Below, one piece after another: positions 1 to 6,279 of a stretch of 15,265 bases of DNA (position 1 is its first letter; each line of letters starts with the position of its first letter). Below the pieces are notes generated by a model. The model searched no databases and was not told the DNA's origin. It saw only the letters and a list, made by a program, of their open reading frames with translations. The stretch is from CAZEPT01 sp964514225 (GTDB lineage Bacteria; Patescibacteriota; Minisyncoccia; Phycocordibacterales; UBA9973): assembly GCA_964514225.1 (NCBI GenBank), contig CAZEPT010000014.1:1-15265 (forward strand), read 5' to 3'. The position numbers were made by a program, and so were the translations under genes.

Positions 1-927
1 CTTCAGAAGCCATTCCTTTCCACAGAACTTGTTATTAATAGTTCAGGTGAAGATGTTGTTGCGCTCTCTTCAGGAGAACAAATTCAAGGTCAGATTCTCT
101 GGAAGAACAATCTTCCTAACCAAGTTCTTGATCTTGAGATTCAAGTAAAACTCAAAGGTGACCTTCTTGATCGAGAAAAAATAGAAGCTAATGATGGATT
201 TTATAATTCAGGAAGCGATTCTATTATATGGAATAAAAATACACTTGATTCATTTGTCAGAGTTCCTGCAAATTCAAATGGGACACTTTACTTTACGATT
301 CCGATGCGTGATGCGAAAACTGACGGTACTGAAAAAAATCCACAAGTTGAATTTGAAGTGACTGTTCGAGGACTTGAAGATAGCGAAGGAACTACACCAA
401 AAACAATTGAATCACTTGAGCGAGTCATCGGCCGTGTCGGAGGAAATGCTAAACTCATGCCTCAAGTCCGCTATATTACTGGAGTGTTTCAGAACACTGG
501 GGCATATCCTCCAAAAGTTAATACCGAAACAACATACACAGTTGAATTGAATGTTAGAAATAGTATTAATGCGTATGGTCAAGGAGAGGTTCGTGCGAAG
601 CTACCACCGAATGTGACATATAAGGGTGTGTTCTCTCCGGCGACTGAGCTCGTGTCATTTGATGACAAGACAGGGGAAGTAATCTGGCGCGCCGGCGAAA
701 TCCAAGCTTCGGGAGATACTGCCAAGTCTGTATCACTTCAGCTCCATGTGACACCATCGCTTCAGCAAGTTGGAAGTTTCCTTCCACTTCTTAATACGAT
801 TACTTTTAAGGCACTTGATAAATTTACCAACCAACAGTTCGCCCAAGATCTCGGTACTATCACCAACGAAATTAGAGATATTTTCGGAGAAGATACGACA
901 CCAGCCAATGGACGCGTTACAAACTAA
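1..927 (+). CDS. Surface/secreted beta-sandwich protein with DUF11-like domains, 5' end cut by window
   Basis: The frame is open from base 1 and stops with TAA at 925-927, so 308 C-terminal residues are visible and the true start lies upstream. An internal ATG at 304 is not the start, because the upstream sequence is equally protein-like. Two tandem beta-sandwich segments can be seen. Residues about 10-120 include QGQILWKNNLP and a SIIWNKN strand. Residues about 152-280 carry the DUF11-type signature: LPPNVTY, then a gap, then FDDKTGEVIWRAGEI. Such domains are usually found in large wall- or membrane-anchored surface proteins. No catalytic motif is visible, and any signal peptide or anchor would lie in the missing N-terminus. 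It is the first visible gene of a tight operon; glycyl-tRNA synthetase starts 3 bases after its stop. The function beyond an extracellular structural or adhesive role is unknown. Confidence 0.8.
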   Translation, partial: LQKPFLSTELVINSSGEDVVALSSGEQIQGQILWKNNLPNQVLDLEIQVKLKGDLLDREKIEANDGFYNSGSDSIIWNKNTLDSFVRVPANSNGTLYFTIPMRDAKTDGTEKNPQVEFEVTVRGLEDSEGTTPKTIESLERVIGRVGGNAKLMPQVRYITGVFQNTGAYPPKVNTETTYTVELNVRNSINAYGQGEVRAKLPPNVTYKGVFSPATELVSFDDKTGEVIWRAGEIQASGDTAKSVSLQLHVTPSLQQVGSFLPLLNTITFKALDKFTNQQFAQDLGTITNEIRDIFGEDTTPANGRVTN

Positions 928-930
928 TAT

Positions 931-2346
931 ATGGAAAATAAAGATTTGATGGAAAAATTAATATCACTCTGTAAGCGACGAGGGTTTGTCTATGCCTCAT
1001 CTGAAATTTATGGTGGTTTTGGCGGTGTCTATGATTATGGACACTACGGTGTTCTTCTTAAAGAAAATATAAAAAATGCATGGATGAAACATATGTCTCA
1101 ATACAGAGAAGATGTGTTCATGCTCGATAGTGCAATTTTTATGCACCCAAGAACATGGTTGGCTTCTGGCCACGTAGAAGGCTTCAATGATCCTCAAGTT
1201 GACTGCAAGAACTGCAATGCTCGTTTTCGTGCAGATCATATCCTAGAAGATTTTGGTATTTCAGCGGATAAGGCGACTATTGAGTTTATTAATGAAGAAT
1301 TAAATAAGCTCAGAGAAGCTAAAAAACTCCTTTGTCAGAATTGTGGAAAAGCGACCTTAACTGAAGCTCGCGTATTCTCTATGATGGTCAAGTCTAATCT
1401 TGGTTCTCCGGTAGATACATTGACGGAGGAGAATGCAGTGTATTTACGACCAGAGACATGCGGAGGAATTTATCTTGAGTATAAAAATACGCTCGATAGT
1501 ATCCATCCAAAATTACCATTTGGGATTGCTCAAGTTGGAAAGGCATTTCGAAACGAGATTGCAGCGCGGCAATTTATTTTCAGAACAAGAGAATTTGAGC
1601 AAATGGAAATGCAGTATTTCCATCACAAGGATCAAACGAAAGAACTTTTTGAAATGTGGAAGGACAATCGCTTTTCTTGGTATATACAATATGGAATCCC
1701 CCAAGAGAAGCTTCAGTTCTATAAGCACGAAAAGTTGGCTCACTATGCAACTGATGCCTATGATATAGAATACAATTTTACCTCACTCGGTGGCTTTAAA
1801 GAAATCGAGGGTATACACGCACGCGGTGATTGGGATCTCACTCAGCATTCAAAATTTTCAGGCGTCTCTCTTGATTACTTTGATGATCAGACGAATGAAC
1901 GCTTTATTCCTCATATCGTAGAAACCTCTTCCGGGCTCGCTCGACTCTTTATGATGTTTTTGGATAATGCGTATACTGAGGTTGCTGACGAAAAAGGGGA
2001 AACACGAGTATTCTTGAATCTTCCATCATCTCTTGCCCCAATAAAGTGTGCAATTTTCCCGCTTCTCAAAAATCGGCCGGAGCTTGTCGAAAAGGCACGA
2101 GAAATATATCTCAAGCTTCGAGAAGAGATGGTATGTGAGTTTGATGACAATGGAAACATCGGTAAGCGATACAGACGACAAGACGAGATCGGAACTCCAT
2201 ACTGCGTGGTGATCGACTTTGATACCACTGGTACAGGCGACGATGTTAATCCAGAGTTTAAGGATACCGTCACTGTTCGAGATAGGAATACCGGCGCGCA
2301 GGAGCGAGTAGCTATCGTAGATCTCGTTTCTAAAATTAGACAGTAA
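931..2346 (+). CDS. glyQS: Glycyl-tRNA synthetase, single-chain (alpha2) class II type
   Basis: Charges tRNA-Gly with glycine in the cytoplasm. The 471 residues match the homodimeric alpha2 type, not the two-subunit alpha2beta2 bacterial form. Seen in order: an N-terminal motif-1 region with GFGGVYDYGHYG (29-40); two CxxC pairs, C92/C95 and C135/C138, likely a zinc site; the glycine-pocket loop RPETCGGIYLEY (173-184); motif 2 FRNE followed by FRTREFEQME (206-226); motif 3 VETSSGLAR (330-338); and an anticodon-binding domain from about 365 (LAPIKCAIFPLL to the end). The family normally reads RPETAQG and E-P-S where this protein has RPETCGG and E-T-S, so the pocket differs slightly. The start is the ATG 3 bases after the upstream stop; no Shine-Dalgarno is visible, so translation may be coupled. 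The next gene starts 12 bases downstream. Confidence 0.96.
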   Translation: MENKDLMEKLISLCKRRGFVYASSEIYGGFGGVYDYGHYGVLLKENIKNAWMKHMSQYREDVFMLDSAIFMHPRTWLASGHVEGFNDPQVDCKNCNARFRADHILEDFGISADKATIEFINEELNKLREAKKLLCQNCGKATLTEARVFSMMVKSNLGSPVDTLTEENAVYLRPETCGGIYLEYKNTLDSIHPKLPFGIAQVGKAFRNEIAARQFIFRTREFEQMEMQYFHHKDQTKELFEMWKDNRFSWYIQYGIPQEKLQFYKHEKLAHYATDAYDIEYNFTSLGGFKEIEGIHARGDWDLTQHSKFSGVSLDYFDDQTNERFIPHIVETSSGLARLFMMFLDNAYTEVADEKGETRVFLNLPSSLAPIKCAIFPLLKNRPELVEKAREIYLKLREEMVCEFDDNGNIGKRYRRQDEIGTPYCVVIDFDTTGTGDDVNPEFKDTVTVRDRNTGAQERVAIVDLVSKIRQ

Positions 2347-2358
2347 TAATAAAATTTA

Positions 2359-4149
2359 ATGCATAAAGAAGGTGTTACAAAACAAGCAGTAAAAAGAGTG
2401 CTGCGTGATTATTGGGATCAGTATAAAAAATATCCGGGTCTGACACTCGGAAGTTTTTTACTACCCGGACTAGGGTCAATTTTTGTGTTTTTTATTCCAC
2501 CACTTATTATTAGTCGGATTGTGAATATTCTTGCGAGGGATGGAGCGATTCCATTTAATCAGGCAGGAGTTCTGGTGCTTCTTTTTGGGGGACTCTGGCT
2601 TTTTGGTGAGTTGTGTTGGAGAGTGGGTATGTATTTTCTTACTCGCCTTGAAGCCCACGGTATGTACAACCTTGCAGAGAAGAGCTTTGCTTATTTGATA
2701 GGGCGGGATTACGATTTCTTTACAAGCAAATTTGTTGGGTCACTCACGAAAAAAGCCCAGGCGTATACAAAGAATTTCGAAGGCTTTACTGATACTTTTA
2801 GTTTCAATATTACTCCCAATATTTTACCAATGGTATTTGCGCTCATTATACTTGCTCGGTATTCAATATGGATTTCATTACTTCTTCTTGTTGCACTTGC
2901 TGTTGTTGTTATTCTGACGATTCCACTCATTCGTGCCCGCTCTAAAATAGTGGCCGAGAGACATGACGCTTCCAGTAAAATGACAGGCAACCTCTCTGAT
3001 ATTCTCACAAATATATTTGCAGTGAAATCATTTGCAAGTGAGGTTACAGAAGGCAAGCGCTTTGAAGTCTCTGCGAAAGACTATACGGATAAATTTAAAA
3101 AAGCGGCTTTTTTTCATGTATTCAGGATTGATGCAATGCTCTCACCTCTGTACGTCATTACAAATATGATTGGCCTTTTTGCAGCACTTTACTTTACTCA
3201 AAAATTTAATCTTGAACCCGGTGCGTTAGTTATTGTCTTTTCATATTACTCAACGGTTACGAGAACTTTTTGGCAGGTGAATAACGTGTATCGTAATATT
3301 GAATCTAACATTGGGGAAGCAGCAGAATTTACTGCTCTTGTTATCGAACCCCCACTGATTGAAGATACACCAGATGCGACCCCGCTTATTGTTACTGAAG
3401 GAGTAATTACCTTCAATAGTGTAAATTTTGGTTATACCCATAATGATGATTCCGCGAAACCTTTTTTAAAAAACTTTTCGGTAATGATTGCACCCGGTGA
3501 GAAGGTCGGACTTATCGGACCAAGTGGTGGAGGTAAGACGACGATCACCAAATTGCTTTTGAGGTTCCTCGATGTCCAGTCAGGTGCTATATTAATCGAT
3601 GGGCAGGATATTAAACATATTACTCAAGCATCACTTCGGCGTGCGATTTCCTATGTTCCCCAAGAGCCGCTCTTGTTCCACAGATCGCTTGCTGAAAATA
3701 TAGGCTACGGAAAGGAGCAACCTTCTCATAATGAGATTATTAATGCAGCAAAACTTGCCCATGCAGATGAATTTATTTCTGAATTACCTGATCAATATGA
3801 AACCCTTGTGGGTGAACGAGGTATAAAACTCTCAGGTGGACAAAGACAACGTGTTGCTATCGCTCGCGCACTTCTCAAAGAAGCTCCAATTCTTATTTTG
3901 GATGAGGCGACAAGTGCTCTAGATTCTGAGTCAGAAAAATATATTCAAGAAGGATTTGAAGAGTTGATGAAGGGTAAAACAACACTTGTCGTTGCTCACC
4001 GCCTTTCTACGATCAAGCATCTCGACAGAATTATCGTCCTAGATAAAGGAACTATTGTTCAAGATGGTACGCATGCTGAATTAATCAAACAGAAAGGTTT
4101 ATACGCCACATTATGGGAACATCAATCCGGAGGATTTATAGAAGAGTAG
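2359..4149 (+). CDS. ABC exporter half-transporter (fused membrane and ATPase domains)
   Basis: A 596-residue half-transporter of the ABCB/MsbA type, expected to dimerise in the cytoplasmic membrane and export a substrate using ATP. The N-terminal membrane domain (about 30-320) has hydrophobic helices near 33-58, 70-95, 152-168, 170-192, 262-282 and 285-305. The ATPase domain (about 345-590) has Walker A GPSGGGKTT (387-395), Q-loop Q435 in YVPQE, signature LSGGQRQRVAIARAL (491-505), Walker B ILILDE (511-516), D-loop SALD and switch H547. All catalytic residues are present. It lies 12 bases after glyQS and 5 bases before the M16 peptidase, so it is co-transcribed with both. The substrate cannot be read from the sequence; lipid, peptide or drug export are all possible. 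No partner half-transporter is adjacent, which fits a homodimer. Confidence 0.93.
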   Translation: MHKEGVTKQAVKRVLRDYWDQYKKYPGLTLGSFLLPGLGSIFVFFIPPLIISRIVNILARDGAIPFNQAGVLVLLFGGLWLFGELCWRVGMYFLTRLEAHGMYNLAEKSFAYLIGRDYDFFTSKFVGSLTKKAQAYTKNFEGFTDTFSFNITPNILPMVFALIILARYSIWISLLLLVALAVVVILTIPLIRARSKIVAERHDASSKMTGNLSDILTNIFAVKSFASEVTEGKRFEVSAKDYTDKFKKAAFFHVFRIDAMLSPLYVITNMIGLFAALYFTQKFNLEPGALVIVFSYYSTVTRTFWQVNNVYRNIESNIGEAAEFTALVIEPPLIEDTPDATPLIVTEGVITFNSVNFGYTHNDDSAKPFLKNFSVMIAPGEKVGLIGPSGGGKTTITKLLLRFLDVQSGAILIDGQDIKHITQASLRRAISYVPQEPLLFHRSLAENIGYGKEQPSHNEIINAAKLAHADEFISELPDQYETLVGERGIKLSGGQRQRVAIARALLKEAPILILDEATSALDSESEKYIQEGFEELMKGKTTLVVAHRLSTIKHLDRIIVLDKGTIVQDGTHAELIKQKGLYATLWEHQSGGFIEE

Positions 4150-4154
4150 TCATT

Positions 4155-5426
4155 ATGAAATATACCCAAAAGAAATTACCAAACGGACTTCATGTTATAT
4201 CCGTCCCCATGAAAGATAACCCGACCGTCACTGTACTCGTCTTAGTTGAAACAGGTTCAAAATACGAACGTGATGGTGAGCGCGGATTGTCCCATTTTCT
4301 TGAACATATGTGTTTTAAGGGCACAACAACCAGAAAGAACACCTTTACCATCTCTCATGAGTTAGACGCTATTGGAAGCCAGTACAATGCCTTCACGAGC
4401 CATGAATACACGGGGTACTATGCAAAGAGTGATAAGAAGCATATCGAGAAAATTTTTGATGTTGTGTCTGACATTTATCTCAATCCTATATTCCCTGAAG
4501 CAGAAATTGAGAAGGAAAAAGGTGTTATCGTAGAAGAAATTAATATGTATGAAGACATGCCACAACGCCATGTTCAGGATCTTTTTATGTCGCTTCTTTA
4601 TGGGAATCAACCAGCCGGCCTCTCAATCACTGGAACTCATGATTCAGTTCGAAAGATGACAAGAAAAGACTTTACGGAGTATCACGAGAAGCACTATACT
4701 CCCAACAAAACAACAGTCATTGTCTCAGGGGCCGTAACAACAGAAGTTGTTCAAGCGCTGACAAAGAAATATTTTGGGAAACTTTCTCCTAAAAAAGTTC
4801 AAGATAAGCAAAAAACCAAAGATGTGCAAGTGAAACCGCAAGTACTGGTTAAATATAAAAAAACTGACCAGACACACCTTGTTTTAGGTTTTAGGACATT
4901 TGATGTGTATGATGAAAAAAATTACGCACTCGACGTTATGGCGAATGTTCTCTCGGGTGGATTTTCTTCACGACTCTTCATGAAGCTCCGTGAAGAGCTC
5001 GGGGTTGCGTACTATGTAAGGGCTGCAGCGGATGGATTTACTGATCATGGGTACTTTGAGATCCGTGCAGGCGTTACTAATACTCGTGTTAAAGAAGTAA
5101 TTACGGAAATTTTAAAAGAGTGCAAAAAAATTGCAACGGAAGGTGTGACGGAAGTTGAACTGGAGAAAACTAAGGAGTATATGATAGGGAATATGAAGCT
5201 TGAGCTCGAATCAAGCGATGCTTGGGCTATGTACTACGGTGGACAAGCAGTCTTAAAAAAAGATATCGAAACGCTTGAGATAGTTGAAAAGAAAATCCGC
5301 CAAGTAACAAAAGGTGATATTCTGCGTATTGCAAAGATGATTTTTAAAAACAAGACACTTAACTTGGCACTCATCGGACCCTTTAAAAAGACTCAAGAAT
5401 TTGAAGATATTTTGGTTTTATCGTAA
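4155..5426 (+). CDS. M16 family zinc metallopeptidase (processing-peptidase-like)
   Basis: A 423-residue inverzincin (M16B-type) peptidase. The active site HFLEH is at 47-51 (H47, E50, H51), and the third zinc ligand E127 in VIVEEINMYED sits 76 residues after H51, as the family requires. The C-terminal half has the substrate-binding GGFSSRLFMKLREELGVAYY motif (268-287). The length is that of a complete two-domain M16B subunit; two such chains normally form a clamshell, either as a homodimer or with an inactive partner. No partner gene is seen here, so a homodimer is inferred. The start at 4155 is preferred to an in-frame ATG at 4113, because the latter would overlap the ABC gene by 37 bases and add an odd basic tail (MGTSIRRIYRRVV). 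No signal peptide is present, so it is probably cytoplasmic. It is the last gene of the operon. Confidence 0.92.
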   Translation: MKYTQKKLPNGLHVISVPMKDNPTVTVLVLVETGSKYERDGERGLSHFLEHMCFKGTTTRKNTFTISHELDAIGSQYNAFTSHEYTGYYAKSDKKHIEKIFDVVSDIYLNPIFPEAEIEKEKGVIVEEINMYEDMPQRHVQDLFMSLLYGNQPAGLSITGTHDSVRKMTRKDFTEYHEKHYTPNKTTVIVSGAVTTEVVQALTKKYFGKLSPKKVQDKQKTKDVQVKPQVLVKYKKTDQTHLVLGFRTFDVYDEKNYALDVMANVLSGGFSSRLFMKLREELGVAYYVRAAADGFTDHGYFEIRAGVTNTRVKEVITEILKECKKIATEGVTEVELEKTKEYMIGNMKLELESSDAWAMYYGGQAVLKKDIETLEIVEKKIRQVTKGDILRIAKMIFKNKTLNLALIGPFKKTQEFEDILVLS

Positions 5427-5443
5427 TACCCGTGTAAGATTCT

Positions 5444-5472
5444 TTGTTTTTGCTCGTCTTTTCCTGTATACT
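5444..5472 (+). promoter_or_regulatory. Possible promoter for the candidate RNA at 5479
   Basis: A -10-like TATACT (5467-5472) follows a weak -35-like TTGTTT (5444-5449) with a 17-base spacer. The expected start near 5479 is just upstream of the long hairpin at 5486-5569. The -35 matches only three of six consensus bases, so this is suggestive only. Confidence 0.4.
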
Positions 5473-5478
5473 TTAAGA

Positions 5479-5577
5479 AAGGTTTATTGCCCATAAGGAT
5501 CACTAGCGACTGCACTCACATAGGCATTTGTGTTGGAGCTCGCACTCGCTAGTGAACTTTGTGGGTAATTTTTTATT
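5479..5577 (+). ncRNA. Candidate structured RNA or very large intrinsic terminator after the M16 gene
   Basis: Bases 5486-5509 pair with 5546-5569. There are ten uninterrupted Watson-Crick pairs at the top (ATCACTAGCGA side against TCGCTAGTGA), one A/A mismatch (5499/5556), then 13 or so further pairs with three G-U wobbles. The 36-base apical part can itself fold (CACA 5517-5520 with TGTG 5529-5532). A U-run (5569-5574) follows directly. This can be read as a roughly 95-base small RNA with its own promoter (TATACT at 5467), or as an outsize terminator for the upstream operon, whose last stop is 60 bases before it. It does not match tmRNA, SRP RNA, RNase P or tRNA signatures that I know. 6S RNA cannot be excluded if the RNA runs on to about 5698. 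Confidence 0.5.
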
Positions 5578-5698
5578 CCAGAAATACATTGAGACTCTGT
5601 CTCGGGACTCGACAGCGCGATTACTTTTATTACCCCACAGTATTGTACTTGTTCATAGTGAGTGAGTATTTTATTTTTATAGGACCCTCATTTTTTTT
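5578..5698 (+). other. Second structured stretch with competing pairing and U-run
   Basis: No reading frame of note. Bases 5629-5640 (ATTACCCCACAG) can pair with 5559-5569 around one bulged C, competing with the lower half of the upstream hairpin. Bases 5591-5595 and 5599-5603 form a GAGAC/GTCTC hairpin. GTTCATA (5651-5657) can pair with TATAGGAC (5678-5685), and a run of Ts follows at 5690-5698. If transcription passes 5577, the RNA could end here at about 220 bases. Confidence 0.35.
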
Positions 5699-5699
5699 C

Positions 5700-5900
5700 T
5701 TGAGTTACTTTTTTTAGTTTTTTAATTTATGCTAACAAAAAACAGTGTGTTTACATGAATAAAAAATTACACACGGGTATAATTTAAAAATATTTTTATT
5801 TTTTTGCATGAAGAAATAAAATTTAAAATAATTTTTTTAATAAAAAATATTTTTTTAAAAAGTTATCCACAGATTTTTTTATAAAAAGTATTTACTTCAT
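5700..5900. other. Extremely AT-rich non-coding stretch
   Basis: By hand count about 31 of 200 bases are G or C, and only four of the 80 bases at 5781-5860. It consists of A- and T-tracts, the kind of DNA that bends and unwinds easily. No open reading frame longer than about ten codons was found. A -10-like TATAAT at 5778-5783 lacks a convincing -35. The stretch contains the DnaA box at 5863-5871 and runs into the promoter of the lysine-rich protein gene. Confidence 0.8.
5863..5871 (+). promoter_or_regulatory. Perfect consensus DnaA box
   Basis: TTATCCACA is an exact match to the high-affinity DnaA binding sequence, embedded in the AT-rich stretch. A 9-mer like this is uncommon by chance at this base composition, but only one perfect copy was found; TGTGGGTAA at 5560-5568 is one mismatch away on the other strand. 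dnaA itself is not in view. Confidence 0.5.
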
Positions 5901-5918
5901 ATCTAGATGTACGATAAT
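5891..5918 (+). promoter_or_regulatory. Probable promoter of the lysine-rich protein gene
   Basis: TTTACT (5891-5896) and GATAAT (5913-5918) are separated by 16 bases and match the sigma-70 consensus at four and five of six positions. Transcription would start near 5925, giving a leader of about 60 bases before the ATG at 5988. Confidence 0.55.
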
Positions 5919-5987
5919 TAAAGTATCGAGTACATTTAGTGCGAAGGTCGGTGTACTTTATTAAAAACTAATTGCACAGAAAATATT

Positions 5988-6131
5988 ATGGCAATGAAAA
6001 AAAAGGTAGCTAAAAAAGTAGCAAAGAAAACAACTAAAAAAGTTGTTAAGAAGGCTGCTAAAAAAGTAGCAAAGAAAACAACTAAAAAAGTTGTTAAGAA
6101 GGCTGCTAAAAAAACTGCAAAAAGAAAATAG
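5988..6131 (+). CDS. Lysine-rich histone H1-like small protein with 16-residue tandem repeat
   Basis: A 47-residue protein starting ATG GCA ATG and ending TAG. Its composition is almost entirely K, A, V and T: after MAMKKKV it carries AKKVAKKTTKKVVKKA twice, then AKKTAKRK. The two repeats are identical at the DNA level (6009-6056 and 6057-6104, 48 bp each), and each is built on a four-residue KKxx rhythm. Such lysine/alanine repeat proteins resemble the tails of bacterial histone H1-like and HU-extension proteins and are expected to bind DNA or RNA through charge; that role is inferred. No globular domain, signal peptide or Shine-Dalgarno is visible. A promoter at 5891-5918 and a perfect terminator at 6156-6185 bracket it as a single-gene unit. 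The reverse strand shows an 87-codon hydrophobic frame here, which is only the complement of the repeats. Confidence 0.8.
   Translation: MAMKKKVAKKVAKKTTKKVVKKAAKKVAKKTTKKVVKKAAKKTAKRK
6009..6104 (+). repeat. Perfect 48-bp tandem duplication
   Basis: Two adjacent identical 48-bp units (6009-6056, 6057-6104) inside the lysine-rich gene, in frame at 16 codons each. No base differs between copies, including third codon positions, which points to a recent duplication or ongoing repeat expansion/contraction. Confidence 0.95.
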
Positions 6132-6155
6132 TTCTTAACTAATTTCTTCCCACAA

Positions 6156-6190
6156 GCAAAATGTCCTCTCACGAGGACATTTTGCGTTTT
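6156..6190 (+). terminator. Intrinsic terminator after the lysine-rich protein gene
   Basis: GCAAAATGTCCTC (6156-6168) and GAGGACATTTTGC (6173-6185) form a perfect 13-bp stem with a TCAC loop, followed by GTTTT. Confidence 0.92.
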
Positions 6191-6264
6191 AACATACATC
6201 AGTATTGTGATAGAAAATTTCAGATTTTTTGTTGTTTTGGGTCATTAATTTTAGCTATTTTTTA

Positions 6265-6273
6265 TGCTATAAT
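6265..6273 (+). promoter_or_regulatory. Extended -10 promoter of secA, leaderless arrangement
   Basis: TGCTATAAT is a perfect TGn-extended -10. Its last base is six bases before the ATG at 6280, so the expected transcription start coincides with the start codon. No clear -35 is present, as is usual for extended -10 promoters. Confidence 0.75.
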
Positions 6274-6279
6274 CGACTT

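Noticed and set aside
4113..4154. Start of the M16 peptidase at an in-frame ATG within the ABC gene
   Set aside because: It would overlap the ABC gene by 37 bases and add an unlikely MGTSIRRIYRRVV tail; ATG 4155 directly follows the ABC stop and gives the usual M16 N-terminus.
5479..5700. tmRNA, SRP RNA, RNase P RNA or a tRNA
   Set aside because: No T-arm/CCA end, no tag reading frame, no GGAA-loop helix 8 pattern and no conserved RNase P core sequences were found.
5700..5900. Replication origin
   Set aside because: Not annotated as an origin because only one perfect DnaA box is present and neither dnaA nor dnaN is in view; kept as a finding.
5936..6199. An 87-codon reverse-strand frame rich in F, A, T, V and L
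   Set aside because: It is the exact complement of the lysine-rich repeats and the terminator; AAA/AAG and GCT/GTT codons become TTT/CTT and AGC/AAC in reverse. The forward frame has start, stop, promoter and terminator in the right order.
6229..6279. A 17-residue hydrophobic N-terminal extension of SecA (MLFWVINFSYFLCYNRL)
   Set aside because: The perfect extended -10 TGCTATAAT lies inside it, six bases before ATG 6280, and the sequence from MNLSKLLF is the normal SecA start.
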